A stretch of 64,000 nucleotides of DNA from Actinacidiphila yanglinensis. Its GTDB lineage: Bacteria > Actinomycetota > Actinomycetes > Streptomycetales > Streptomycetaceae. The DNA lies in assembly GCF_900107965.1 (NCBI RefSeq), contig NZ_FNVU01000013.1, forward strand, positions 166,713-230,712, written 5' to 3'. A model generated the notes under the pieces. It searched no databases. It worked only from the letters and a program-made list of their open reading frames with translations, and was not told the origin of the DNA. The position numbers and the translations under genes are program-made. Shown piece after piece: positions 17,796-25,909 of the stretch (position 1 is the first letter of the stretch; each line of letters starts with the position of its first letter).

Positions 17796-18932
17796 TCAGT
17801 TCTCCTCGTTGGTCGTGGTGCTGGGAAGGTACTGGCGCACGCCCGTCGCGGATGCGCTCTCGACGGCGGCGATGATGCGGTGGCGGGTGAGCGCATGCGC
17901 GAAGTCGGGCGCCTCGTGCGTGCCCTCGGCCAGGTCGCGTGCGAACTGCAGGTAGAGCTCGGCGACGTTGCGTGCCGGACCGGTCACGGCTGCCGCCTCA
18001 CCGTCGAGGTATCCCCCGGGCACGGCCAGTTCGGTCACCTTCGCGTCGTCCCCTCGGCCGCCCTCCAGCGTGAGGGGTGCGACCTGCAGGTTGCCGACGT
18101 CCGACGTGAGGACGAGGTCGCCTTCCGTCCCGTTGATCTCCCAGCGCAGGTTGTCCCCGCGGGACACCCCGCCGCGGTAGAGAACCGAGGCCGCGGCACC
18201 GGAGTCCAGCGTGCCCGCGATCAGCACCTGGTCCGCGGCAGTGACCGGGAGGGTGCTGCCGTCCTCGGCCAAGGTGACCTCGGTACGTCCGCGGACCAGG
18301 TTCGCCTGCAGGTCGGCGAACTCTCCCAGCACATGGTGCACGGCCTCCAGGGCGTGCAGGGTGGGCACGGTCAAAGTGGTGGCGCCGTTGGCGGCGTCGT
18401 ACCAGTACGCGTGGCCGCGGTCCGTCGTCGGACCCCAGGCGATGCCCGAGCCGACCAGCGTGGTGCCGAGCACCCTGCCCACGTACCCCTGCGCCACCAG
18501 GTCGCGGGCGTAACGCACCTGCGGCGCGAAGGGCGCCTGCAGTCCCACCACCGTGCGCACTCCGGCCCGCTCCGCCTGCGCGACCAGATCCTCCGCCTCC
18601 GCCAGCCCCACGCCCAGAGGCCACTCGCTGAAGACCATCTTTCCGGCCGCCAGCGCCGCGGAGATGATCTCCTTGTGGTGCGCCAGCCGCACCGCGACGA
18701 CGACCAGGTCGACGCCGGGGTCGGCGATCAGATCCATGTGGTTGCCGTACGCGGCGGCAGCGCCGAACTTCTTGGCTGCGGCCTCGGCGGATTCCTTGCG
18801 CGAGGTGCTGACCGCTCGCAGTTCGTAGCCGGGGAGCGCACGCAACGCGGGAGCGTGGCCGAGCGCGGCCCATCCGCCGATGCTTCCTCCGACGATGCCC
18901 ACGCCGATCGCGGTGGGGAGATGTGTGCTCAT
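17796..18932 (-). CDS. Gfo/Idh/MocA-family oxidoreductase
   Basis: A protein of 378 residues. N-terminal Rossmann loop GVGIVGGSIGGWAALGHAPA, then the family strand VDLVVVAVRLAHHKEII and E-W-P motif GKMVFSEWPLGVGLAEAEDL, followed by the C-terminal alpha/beta domain containing a galactose-dehydrogenase-like YWYDAANGATTLTVPTLHAL segment. The sequence resembles Gal80/galactose 1-dehydrogenase-like members; substrate unknown. ATG 18932 has GGAGG 6 nt upstream. It is followed without a gap by the quinone-oxidoreductase-like gene and preceded on the same strand by a TetR gene. Confidence 0.9.
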   Translation of the reverse strand: MSTHLPTAIGVGIVGGSIGGWAALGHAPALRALPGYELRAVSTSRKESAEAAAKKFGAAAAYGNHMDLIADPGVDLVVVAVRLAHHKEIISAALAAGKMVFSEWPLGVGLAEAEDLVAQAERAGVRTVVGLQAPFAPQVRYARDLVAQGYVGRVLGTTLVGSGIAWGPTTDRGHAYWYDAANGATTLTVPTLHALEAVHHVLGEFADLQANLVRGRTEVTLAEDGSTLPVTAADQVLIAGTLDSGAAASVLYRGGVSRGDNLRWEINGTEGDLVLTSDVGNLQVAPLTLEGGRGDDAKVTELAVPGGYLDGEAAAVTGPARNVAELYLQFARDLAEGTHEAPDFAHALTRHRIIAAVESASATGVRQYLPSTTTNEEN

Positions 18933-18953
18933 GAGAACCTCCAATTTAAATAC

Positions 18954-18966
18954 TGAACGATCATTA
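18954..18966. promoter_or_regulatory. Candidate TetR site before the oxidoreductase operon
   Basis: TGAACGATCATTA lies in an AT-rich stretch 21 bp upstream of the ATG at 18932. A related sequence, GGAACGAGCGGTCA (19627-19640), lies upstream of the TetR gene itself, as expected for an autoregulated repressor controlling both. Similarity is partial. Confidence 0.35.
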
Positions 18967-19023
18967 AAGAAACGGCCCAGGTGAAACCGGCGAAGAAGGC
19001 AAGGCATGCCGCGAAGTGCCGCC

Positions 19024-19605
19024 TCAGTTCAGGCAGCGCAGAGCGGTATCCACTGTCGCCATCAACAAGGCCCGGTCGGGACGGACCGCGCCGATCACCC
19101 GCAGCCCCTGCAGGCACATCACCAGGAATCGCGCGGTGTCGACGGCGCTCCGGTCGTCGGCCAGCTCACCGGCGGCCTGGGCGCGCGCCACGAGCTGCGT
19201 GAACGACTCCTCCAGCGACTCGATCGTCCCTCGGAGCCGGTCCCTGACCTCGTCCTCGCGGTGGGCCCGTTCCATGGAACCGGCCACGATCAGGCAGGCC
19301 TGCCGGCTTCCGTCCCGCACGATCTCGTCGACCACGCCGGTGAGGACCTCTCGGACCAGCCGGCGGGCGGGCATGTCCGCGGTGAGCATCTCGGACAAGG
19401 GGGTGGCGTACCGCTCGCGGTACCGGTCCAGCGCCGCGAGGTAGAGCCCCTCCTTGCTCCCGAAAGCCCCGTACAGGGAACCGCGCCCGACCTCCGTCGC
19501 ATCGACGAGGTCCTGGATCGAGGCTCCCTCGAAGCCCTTCAGCCGGAACACGGCCATCGCAGCCTCCACCGCGGCGTCCGTGTCGAATTCCCTGGTCCGT
19601 GCCAT
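19024..19605 (-). CDS. TetR/AcrR-family transcriptional repressor
   Basis: A protein of 193 residues. N-terminal HTH: AVEAAMAVFRLKGFEGASIQ, then DLVDATEVGRGSLYGAFGSK (about 14-55), a pattern typical of the NemR/AcuR-like branch that senses electrophiles or quinones. The C-terminal ligand domain ends RPDRALLMATVDTALRCLN. ATG 19605 has GGAGG very close; a GTG three codons upstream is possible. It lies 91 bp upstream of the oxidoreductase operon on the same strand, its likely target (inference). Confidence 0.9.
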   Translation of the reverse strand: MARTREFDTDAAVEAAMAVFRLKGFEGASIQDLVDATEVGRGSLYGAFGSKEGLYLAALDRYRERYATPLSEMLTADMPARRLVREVLTGVVDEIVRDGSRQACLIVAGSMERAHREDEVRDRLRGTIESLEESFTQLVARAQAAGELADDRSAVDTARFLVMCLQGLRVIGAVRPDRALLMATVDTALRCLN

Positions 19606-19851
19606 GCCCTCCACCGTAACCTATGTGGAACGAGCGGTCAAAATATTGCCGGCGGGCTCGCCGGAGAACTGGTGAAGCGCGCACCGGTACAGCCCGTACC
19701 TCCCCCGCGCTCCAGCCAGGATGGCGTCCCGCCACCGCCGGCCTTCGCCGAGCTGGGAAGGGCCCGGGCTTCCCCGCGCCAGGTGGAGCGTCAGGCCGGG
19801 GCGCGTGGCTGACCGGTCGAACGGAGTCGCCCCTCCACGCTCTGCATCAGT

Positions 19852-20046
19852 CAAGATCCGGGCCATGCCCGGGCCGGCGGCTCGGCAAGCATCTCCGGAT
19901 CTTCCATATGCGCAGGTCAGCAGGTTGCTGACGCTGTACCACCAGCGGACGAAGAACCTCCTCGTCTCGTGCTCCCCCAAGAAGCCCGGCTTCTTCCCGA
20001 CACCCGAACAGGGCGCCTGAACGGGCATGTTGCCGGTCGGGCGCCC
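19852..20046 (+). pseudogene. Decayed 3' end of an aldehyde dehydrogenase gene plus its terminator (copy A)
   Basis: Bases 19943-19996 match 51 of 54 positions of the 3' end of the gene at 12651-14168, translating TKNLLVSCSPKKPGFF. Upstream, GGCGGCT..AAG..CTCCGG patches recall the same gene, with deletions. Downstream, GGGCGCC/GGCGCCC (20011-20017, 20040-20046) with a 22-nt loop corresponds to the hairpin after the intact gene. No start, cofactor domain or catalytic Cys remains. The flanking parts of the gap 19606-20211 show nothing recognisable. Confidence 0.75.
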
Positions 20047-20211
20047 TTGGGGTCGAAGGAAAAGGAAGTGGGTGGAATCAGCGAAGGGCACCCGGATGCC
20101 CTGTTGCAGCCAGGCGCTGAAGCCGACCATTGACCATCGGCTCGGGCCGACGTCGGCCGCTCCGCCTCATCCGGCGTGGCAGTTCGGAGGCATCGGCTCG
20201 GGGCGTGACTG

Positions 20212-20898
20212 CTACCGCCGCTCTGCGGTGCGGCGCATCTGCTCCCGCCAGGCTGCCGTGTCGGCGCGGGCGGCCTCGTCGATCGCCTTGCGCGCCTGAT
20301 CCAGCGGGAGATCCGTCGTGTAGACCGGGGTTCCGGGCTCCTGTCGCCAGGAGCCGTCGAGATCGCCCGCGTCGAAACCGTCGAAACCGATCTCGTCGAG
20401 CAGCGCGATGACGGTCCGCTTGGCGGCCGCGTCCGCGCCGGACACCGGAGCGGCGATCCGCTGGGAATCCCCGTGCGGTCGGCCCCCGGAGGCGAGGCTG
20501 GCGGCGCCTACGGTGTTCAGGGCCTTGATGATCGGCCGGTTGAGCTGCTGCGCGACCCACCGTCCCTCCGGGAGCCCGTCGTCGATCGCGGCGATGGGCC
20601 GGTCCCGGAGTTCGGGCACGTAGTTGCTGGTGTCGATGACGACCGCGCCGGCCGGCAGGTGCTTCTCGATGGTGCGGGCGAGTCCCGGCAGCGCGCCCGC
20701 CGGCACGCTGACGATCAGTATCTGGGCGCGGCTGACGGCCTCGGCCGTCTCGGCCGCGGTTGCGCCGGTGCGGTCCGCGAGCTGCGCGAGGGACGCGGGT
20801 CCCCGGGAGTTGGCGAGGGTCACCGTGTGGCCGCGTCTGGCCAGTTGCTCCGCCAGCGTGCCACCGATGCTGCCACTTCCGATGATGGAGATGTCCAT
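20212..20898 (-). CDS. NADPH-dependent F420 reductase-like NAD(P)-binding protein
   Basis: A protein of 228 residues. The N-terminus MDISIIGSGSIGGTLAEQLA is a Rossmann G-x-G-x-x-G loop, followed by HTVTLANSRGP (the NADP-selective N-S-R turn) and AQILIVSVPAGALPGL. The C-terminal half with VKALNT-type text (IIKALNTVGAASL) fits the F420:NADP oxidoreductase-like (FNO/NADP_oxidored) family. Many actinobacterial members do not use F420, so the substrate is open. It lies 70 bp downstream of, and probably in an operon with, the TetR gene at 20969-21550. Confidence 0.88.
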   Translation of the reverse strand: MDISIIGSGSIGGTLAEQLARRGHTVTLANSRGPASLAQLADRTGATAAETAEAVSRAQILIVSVPAGALPGLARTIEKHLPAGAVVIDTSNYVPELRDRPIAAIDDGLPEGRWVAQQLNRPIIKALNTVGAASLASGGRPHGDSQRIAAPVSGADAAAKRTVIALLDEIGFDGFDAGDLDGSWRQEPGTPVYTTDLPLDQARKAIDEAARADTAAWREQMRRTAERR

Positions 20899-20968
20899 GG
20901 CTCTCTTTCCAGCGCCTTCCTGGTCGCTCCGGGGTCCGTGGATCGCCCCGGAGGCGGGTGCGGTCCTG

Positions 20969-21550
20969 TCATACGGTCGATGCGGCCGTCTTCGCGTTTG
21001 CCCGGAGGCCGTCCAGCACCACGGTGAGATGGGCGGTCCTCGCCCGGCCTGTGGCCGGGTCGCGCGGCAACGCGGAGACGATCGCGAGCACGTCGGCGGA
21101 GGAGATGTCGCAGCGCACTCCCGCGAGCCCCTGGGCTCGCCGGAACAGCACGTCGAACGCGGCCTTCATCGGCGTGCAGAGCTCTCCGATGGGCGAACCG
21201 TCCTCCAGTACCGCCGTACTGATGCGGGCGTTCATCCCGCGGTACTCGGCGCCGATCTCCTCGTACGCGCGGAGCCACTCCAGCAGCGCCTGCCAAGGAT
21301 CCGGGGCGGTCATCCGGGTGCCGGCGGCCTCGACCAGGGTGTCCACCTGCGAGCGGAGGACGGCCACGAACAGGTGCTCACGCGTGGGGAAGCGGCGGTA
21401 CATCGTCGCCCGGCCCACCCCCGCGCGCCGGGGAATCTCGTCAAGGGGGGCGTCTGCTCCCAGTTCCTCGAAGACCTCGGTCGCGGCGGCAAGGAGGGCG
21501 CTGAGATTGCGCGCCGCGTCGGCGCGGATCGCCCGGCTGGAAGCTGTCAT
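20969..21550 (-). CDS. TetR-family transcriptional repressor
   Basis: A protein of 193 residues. HTH region LLAAATEVFEELGADAPLDE then RRAGVGRATMYRRFPTREHL, followed by a SBD-like C-terminal domain with ALLEWLRAYEEIGAEYRGMN typical of the TetR_C_49/SbtR-like group. ATG 21550 gives a standard length; no Shine-Dalgarno is evident, so the mRNA may be leaderless. It diverges from a VOC-protein gene and precedes an NAD(P)-binding protein gene; the palindrome in the divergent region is its probable operator. Confidence 0.9.
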   Translation of the reverse strand: MTASSRAIRADAARNLSALLAAATEVFEELGADAPLDEIPRRAGVGRATMYRRFPTREHLFVAVLRSQVDTLVEAAGTRMTAPDPWQALLEWLRAYEEIGAEYRGMNARISTAVLEDGSPIGELCTPMKAAFDVLFRRAQGLAGVRCDISSADVLAIVSALPRDPATGRARTAHLTVVLDGLRANAKTAASTV

Positions 21551-21568
21551 GATGCGACCGTAACAGCT

Positions 21569-21589
21569 AAGCGGACACAGTGCCCACTT
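21569..21589. promoter_or_regulatory. Probable TetR operator
   Basis: AAGCGGACA-CAG-TGCCCACTT is a 21-bp near-palindrome (7 of 9 arm positions) lying 19 bp upstream of the TetR start. A partial second copy (GGGCACTGTCC near 21606) lies closer to the divergent VOC gene. It fits control of both genes by this TetR protein. Confidence 0.55.
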
Positions 21590-21637
21590 ATGACGTAGCG
21601 TTGAGGGGCACTGTCCACCGAGGAACGGGAGCAGGAA

Positions 21638-22114
21638 ATGGACCAGAGGATCTGGCACATCGGGGTGGCCGTCGACGACCTGGAGAAGGGGAAGAAGGAG
21701 TTCGCCGAGGTGTTCGGGGTGTCCTGGCGCCCCACCCGGGTCCGCGCCCTGACGCTGACCGACGCACAGGGCGCCGACCACGAGGTCGAATGCCACGTCA
21801 CCTTCTCCGAGGGCGGCCCGTTCGCCGTCGAGTTGTGGGAGTCGATCCCCGGCACGCCGCTGGCGGCCGCACCGGGCGGAGGCGTGCACCACATCGGCTA
21901 CTGGGTCGACGACATCGCCCAGGAGAACGAGCGACTGTCGGCATTGGGATTCGGCCCTCATGCGACCGTCGGCCCGCGACCGCTGCTCAACACCGGGCCG
22001 TCAGGAACGGTCGTGGAACTCTGCGACCTGCACAGCGACCGCCCCCAGCTGCGCGACCTGTTCCCGGCCGGCTCGCCGTACGCCGGGCCACCCGTGCTCG
22101 ACTCCGACCTGTGA
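21638..22114 (+). CDS. VOC-family (glyoxalase-like) protein
   Basis: A protein of 158 residues, with two beta-alpha-beta-beta-beta modules: RIWHIGVAVDDLEKGKKEFA at the start and GGGVHHIGYWVDDIAQENER near 85-105. His and Glu positions typical of metal-binding VOC enzymes are present (WHIGV, HHIGY, VVELCD). Closest in style to the methylmalonyl-CoA epimerase-like Glyoxalase_4 group, but the substrate cannot be assigned. A purine-rich GGGAGCAGGA precedes the ATG. Divergent from the TetR gene and probably repressed by it. Confidence 0.88.
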   Translation: MDQRIWHIGVAVDDLEKGKKEFAEVFGVSWRPTRVRALTLTDAQGADHEVECHVTFSEGGPFAVELWESIPGTPLAAAPGGGVHHIGYWVDDIAQENERLSALGFGPHATVGPRPLLNTGPSGTVVELCDLHSDRPQLRDLFPAGSPYAGPPVLDSDL

Positions 22115-22195
22115 ACCGACTCGCGCGCCCCCGGCGCACCCGCATCCCAGGCACGCTTTCCCGTCCCCGTCGCCCCGGCGGGACTTGCAGGACGG

Positions 22196-22220
22196 TGTCG
22201 TAACGTTTACGGTTACGACA
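22196..22220. promoter_or_regulatory. Operator of the Rrf2 regulator gene
   Basis: TGTCGTAAC and GTTACGACA are perfect 9-bp inverted arms around a 7-bp spacer, 20 bp before the Rrf2 start at 22241. The core GTAAC-N7-GTTAC recurs before the following SDR gene. Confidence 0.7.
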
Positions 22221-22240
22221 AGCCCGGGAGCCGGGGAGCC

Positions 22241-22690
22241 ATGGAAGCGAGGCCCGAGGTGAGCGCCAACAGCAGGCTGACCGTCGCCGCACATGCTCTG
22301 ACGTGGATAGGGCTGTATCAGCGCCGCGGTCACGAGGTCGCCACCTCCGAGCAGATCGCGACGAGCGTCAACACCAACCCTGTGGTCATCCGCCGCCTGC
22401 TGGCCGACCTGCGCAAGGCCGGCCTCGCCGATTCGCGGCGAGGTGCGGGAGCGGGCTGGATGCTCTCCCGGGACCTCGCGGCGATCACCCTGCTCGACGT
22501 CCATGACGCGATCGCCGCGGGGCCGATCTTCGCCCTGCACCGCTCGACACCCGACCCCGAGTGCGTCGTGGGGCACGGCATAGGGCCGGCCATGGCGGCC
22601 GTCTACGACCAGATCGAGAGCACTCTGCGCGGGGAACTGGCGAGGACCACGCTGGAAGACATCCTGCGGGACGTGCTGAAGGCGACCTGA
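22241..22690 (+). CDS. Rrf2-family transcriptional regulator without an Fe-S cysteine cluster
   Basis: A protein of 149 residues. The winged helix (SRLTVAAHALTWIGLYQRRG, then TSEQIATSVNTNPVVIRRLL and LRKAGLADSRRGAGAGWMLS) is typical of Rrf2 proteins. Only one cysteine (ECVVGHGIG) is present where IscR/NsrR types have three, so it does not look like an iron-sulfur sensor; it belongs rather with the YwnA-like group, which includes redox or electrophile responders. Start by position after the strong inverted repeat. It is followed 78 bp later by an SDR gene with the same operator core. Confidence 0.88.
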   Translation: MEARPEVSANSRLTVAAHALTWIGLYQRRGHEVATSEQIATSVNTNPVVIRRLLADLRKAGLADSRRGAGAGWMLSRDLAAITLLDVHDAIAAGPIFALHRSTPDPECVVGHGIGPAMAAVYDQIESTLRGELARTTLEDILRDVLKAT

Positions 22691-22730
22691 GCACGCTTCC
22701 GGTCGGAACGCGCTTTTTTCGCTCCCCAAT

Positions 22731-22747
22731 GTAACCAAACTTGTTAC
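22731..22747. promoter_or_regulatory. Second Rrf2-type operator, before the SDR gene
   Basis: GTAAC-N7-GTTAC, the same core and spacing as at 22198-22220, lies 21 bp before the SDR start. It indicates that the Rrf2 protein controls the SDR gene as well as itself. Confidence 0.65.
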
Positions 22748-22768
22748 CTCAAGGATTCGGAGAGCCCC

Positions 22769-23521
22769 ATGGGACAGCTCGACAACAAGACCGCCCTGGT
22801 GACCGGTGCCTCTACCGGTATCGGCCTGGCCATCGCACGCCGGTTCGCCGAAGAGGGAGCGACGGTCTACCTGACCGGCCGCCGCAAGGCCGAACTCGAC
22901 GCTGCCGTCGCGCACGTCGGCGGCCGCGCGATCGGCGTCCGGAGCGACGTGTCGCAACTCGACGACCTCGACCGGCTCTTCACCGAGATCACCGACCGCA
23001 GCGGCCGCCTTGACATCGTCGTCGCCAACGCCGGCGTCGGAGACTACGGCCCGCTCGGCGAGATCACCGAGGAGGAATACGAACGCACCACTTCCATCAA
23101 TCTCAAGGGCACGATCTTTACCGTCCAGAAAGCGCTGCCCCTGCTGTCGGCCGGCGCCTCGGTGACCCTGCTCTCCTCCAGCGCGGCCCTGCGCGGCGCC
23201 CCGGGCCTTGGTGTCTACGCCGCCACCAAGGCCGCGATCCGCAGCCTCGCCCGTACGTGGGCCGCCGAACTGGCGGGCCGCGGGATCCGGGTCAACACCC
23301 TCACTCCCGGACCGGTCGAGACCCCCGGCGGTGACGAGCTGCGCGCTGCGTTCCCGCGGGGCGACCGGCCCGCGGCCGCCGAGGCCGACGCGCCGACACC
23401 CCTCGGCCGCGCCGGCCGTCCTGACGAGGTCGCCGCCACCGCCCTCTATCTGGCCGGAGACCAGGCTTCCTTCACCACCGGCGCGGAACTGCTCGTCGAC
23501 GGTGGCGTCACTCAGCTCTGA
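22769..23521 (+). CDS. Short-chain dehydrogenase/reductase (SDR)
   Basis: A protein of 250 residues, classical SDR length. Motifs: TGASTGIG cofactor loop (residues 12-19), NAG at VVANAGVGDYG, catalytic Ser in LLSSSAALRG, YAATK (Tyr-x-x-x-Lys) and the C-terminal LLVDGGVTQL. The RR after YLTG suggests NADPH preference. ATG 22769 has GGAGAG upstream. Probably induced through the Rrf2 regulator encoded just before. Substrate unknown. A hairpin terminator follows. Confidence 0.93.
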   Translation: MGQLDNKTALVTGASTGIGLAIARRFAEEGATVYLTGRRKAELDAAVAHVGGRAIGVRSDVSQLDDLDRLFTEITDRSGRLDIVVANAGVGDYGPLGEITEEEYERTTSINLKGTIFTVQKALPLLSAGASVTLLSSSAALRGAPGLGVYAATKAAIRSLARTWAAELAGRGIRVNTLTPGPVETPGGDELRAAFPRGDRPAAAEADAPTPLGRAGRPDEVAATALYLAGDQASFTTGAELLVDGGVTQL

Positions 23522-23576
23522 AGCACGTGGAGCACGTCCGCCCGCACCGACGTGGACGGACTCCCACCGCACGGCC

Positions 23577-23627
23577 AGTGCCGTGGCCGGAAGGGTTCAC
23601 CGTTTCGCGGCGCCCGGCCACGGCACT
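23577..23627. terminator. Bidirectional hairpin between the SDR and LacI genes
   Basis: AGTGCCGTGGCCGG (23577-23590) pairs perfectly with 23614-23627 across a 23-nt loop. It overlaps the last codons of the convergent LacI gene, serving both transcripts. Confidence 0.6.
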
Positions 23628-24693
23628 AGACCGGAGTACTCACTCCCAAGGTGCTCTCACGGGCTGCCAGGCTGGGTCGGAGCGTCCTGGAAGTCATCTC
23701 CTCCCCGTCCATTCCGGCGAGCAGGAGCCTCATGGCTTCGGCTCCCATTTCGTGGAGCGGCGATCTGACCGAACTCAGCGGCAGGGGCAGTTCACTGGCC
23801 AGCGAGATGTCGTTGTACCCGATCACGGCGATGTCCCTCCCCGCCGTCGCGCCCGTCGACCGGAGCGTCCCCAGCGCGCCGATGGCAGCGAAGTCGTTGA
23901 CGGCAAAGATGCCTGTCGGCGGAGGGCCGGGCGTGTTCAGGATCTGCTGACACGCGTGGCGTCCGCCGGCGACGTCGAACGGGGACGGGACGACGAGTTC
24001 GGGAGCCAGGGGATGACCGGCTTCGCGACAGGCATCGGCGAACCCCCGCGTGCGGTCGAGGCCGGTACTGGCGTACTCCTCACCGGCGATGACCGCGACC
24101 CTGCGGTGTCCCAGTTCGAGGAGGTGCTGGGCAGCGAGTCGGCCCCCCGCGTAGTCGTCGCAGGTCACGCTCGGATGGCGCTGGGACCGCCTGCTGACCA
24201 GGACGAACGGCACGTGGCGCGCCTGGAGTTGTTCGATGATCTCGTCGTCGTCGATGCGCGCGTCGCCGAGCACGATCCCGTCGACCTGGCGGGCCAGCAG
24301 CATGGCGAGCTTGGAGGCGCGCTCGGCCTCGTCGTCGTTGGTGTTGGCGACGAACGTCTGGTAGCCGCGGTGGCGCGCCTCTTCGTCGATGCCTTCGTAG
24401 ATCGTCGCCAGCACGAGATCGGTGAGGCGCGGGACGAGGACACCGGCAAGTGAGGTGCGCTGCGTCCGCAGCCCGGCCGCATGGAGGTTGCGGGAGAACC
24501 CGACCTCCTCGGCAATCCTGCGGATCCGTCCGACCGTGTCTGCTGATCCGACGCGCACGCCGCCCTTCAGGGAACTCGACAGCGCCCGAGAGGCCGTCGA
24601 GGGGTGCACACCCGCAAGGGTGGCGACGGTCGCCAGTGTCGGCCGACCGGCCTTGTCCAGATGAGGAAGATCGTCCCTGACCGCTCCGGACAC
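23626..24693 (-). CDS. LacI-family transcriptional regulator
   Basis: A protein of 355 residues. N-terminal HTH and hinge: PTLATVATLAGVHPSTASRA with a longer than usual loop (SSSLKGGVRVGSADT) before RIRRIAEEVGFSRN, then a periplasmic-binding-like effector domain (SLAGVLVPRLTDLVLATIYE onwards) with IAVIGYNDISLASELPLPLS near the end. The start chosen is GTG 24693, with GGGAG 7 nt upstream; an earlier ATG lacks support. It diverges from a nitrilase-family gene across operator-like palindromes and probably represses it (inference). Confidence 0.92.
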   Translation of the reverse strand: MSGAVRDDLPHLDKAGRPTLATVATLAGVHPSTASRALSSSLKGGVRVGSADTVGRIRRIAEEVGFSRNLHAAGLRTQRTSLAGVLVPRLTDLVLATIYEGIDEEARHRGYQTFVANTNDDEAERASKLAMLLARQVDGIVLGDARIDDDEIIEQLQARHVPFVLVSRRSQRHPSVTCDDYAGGRLAAQHLLELGHRRVAVIAGEEYASTGLDRTRGFADACREAGHPLAPELVVPSPFDVAGGRHACQQILNTPGPPPTGIFAVNDFAAIGALGTLRSTGATAGRDIAVIGYNDISLASELPLPLSSVRSPLHEMGAEAMRLLLAGMDGEEMTSRTLRPSLAARESTLGVSTPV

Positions 24694-24785
24694 GCCCCGC
24701 TCCCCTCGCGCTCTCCCGACCAACTCCGTTGGCGCGCCCCGCAAGTGACCCCTTGTCACCTGACGTGACCCCGATTACATTAGCA

Positions 24786-24795
24786 CAATCGATTG
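24786..24795. promoter_or_regulatory. LacI-type operator candidate
   Basis: CAATCGATTG is a perfect palindrome with the central CG step typical of LacI-family sites. A second half-site AACGATTG lies at 24801-24808. Both fall between the divergent LacI and nitrilase genes. Confidence 0.5.
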
Positions 24796-24854
24796 GCGCA
24801 AACGATTGGGCAGATGCGAGCAGAAGCACTGCCCGAACCGCAAGGAGCCCCGCC

Positions 24855-25763
24855 ATGACCGAAACCGCCCGCTCGGCCACCCACCCGGCCGCGAGCCCGC
24901 TCCGCGTCGCCGCCGTGCAGTCCAACCCGCAGGTAGGGCTGGTGAACAAGGAGGCCAATGTCGCGGCGACCCTCGATCAGATCAACAAGTGCGCGAGCGA
25001 GGGTGCACGGCTGATCGTGCTGCCCGAACTGGCCGGCACCGGCTACTCCTTCGACACCAGGGAAGAGGCCTACGCGCATGCCGAACCCGTCCCGGCCGGT
25101 CCCACCTGCACGCAGTGGATCGAGCTCGCCGGTCGCCTCGACGTCTACATCGTGGCCGGCATCGCGGAGATCGACGGCGTCCACCTGTACGACTCGGCCG
25201 TCCTGATCGGACCCGACGGCTTCATAGGCGCCTACCGCAAGACTCATCTGTGGAACCGGGAGAAGCTCCTCTTCACCCCCGGATCGGCCTACCCCGTCTT
25301 CGAGACCAGGATCGGCCGGATCGGCCTCCTCATCTGCTGGGACATCTGGTTCCCGGAGGTGCCCCGCATCCTCACCGCCCAGGGCGCCGACCTCATCTGC
25401 TCGGTGAACAACTGGGTGTGGACGCCTCCTCCGCTGTTCGACCACGCCGGCAACTGCATGGCCGGCTACCTCACGATGGGGGCCTCTCACGTCAACAGCG
25501 TCCCGATCATCGCCGCGAACCGCGTCGGTGAGGAACGAGGCGGCACGTTCCTCGGCTGCTCGGTGATCACCGGCGTGAACGGCTGGCCGAGCGCCGGCGT
25601 CGCCGACGCGGAGAAGGAGGAGATCCTCTACGCCGACGTGGACGTCGTCGCCTCCCGCTCAGCGGTCGTCTGGAGCGAGCTCAACGACCTGCCCCGCGAC
25701 CGCCGCGTCGACCTGTACGACCCGCTGCTGGGCTACACCGGCGGCAGGCCCAAGGTCCGTTGA
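24855..25763 (+). CDS. Carbon-nitrogen hydrolase (nitrilase superfamily)
   Basis: A protein of 302 residues. The catalytic Glu-Lys-Cys triad is complete: Glu in LIVLPELAGTGYSF, Lys in YRKTHLWNREK and Cys in LLICWDIWFPE. Enzymes of this superfamily hydrolyse amides, N-carbamoyl amino acids or nitriles; the FFPE-type I-W-F-P-E context suggests an amidase or N-carbamoylase rather than a true nitrilase. AAGGAG lies 7 nt before the ATG at 24855. The neighbouring importer operon ends 480 bp away, so it may act on an imported amide, but the LacI regulator makes it a separate unit. Confidence 0.92.
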   Translation: MTETARSATHPAASPLRVAAVQSNPQVGLVNKEANVAATLDQINKCASEGARLIVLPELAGTGYSFDTREEAYAHAEPVPAGPTCTQWIELAGRLDVYIVAGIAEIDGVHLYDSAVLIGPDGFIGAYRKTHLWNREKLLFTPGSAYPVFETRIGRIGLLICWDIWFPEVPRILTAQGADLICSVNNWVWTPPPLFDHAGNCMAGYLTMGASHVNSVPIIAANRVGEERGGTFLGCSVITGVNGWPSAGVADAEKEEILYADVDVVASRSAVVWSELNDLPRDRRVDLYDPLLGYTGGRPKVR

Positions 25764-25909
25764 ACCGGCAGGGCAGCGGATCGGTGTCCGCGCGGGTCTT
25801 GATCAGCGCCAGCAGTAGCTTCATAGCCGGCACCGTCGTACCAGATCCAGCCGTCACATGATCAACTCGCCGAGGAGCAACCCGCCCTGGCATGCACCAG
25901 GCACCGACC

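Noticed and set aside
22681..22720. Rho-independent terminator at the T-run after the Rrf2 gene
   Set aside because: The sequence before the six Ts folds only into a 4-bp stem with mismatches.
25720..25830. Small minus-strand peptide starting MKLLLALIKTRADTDPL
   Set aside because: No ribosome site or family, overlaps the nitrilase gene end and is followed by low-complexity text.
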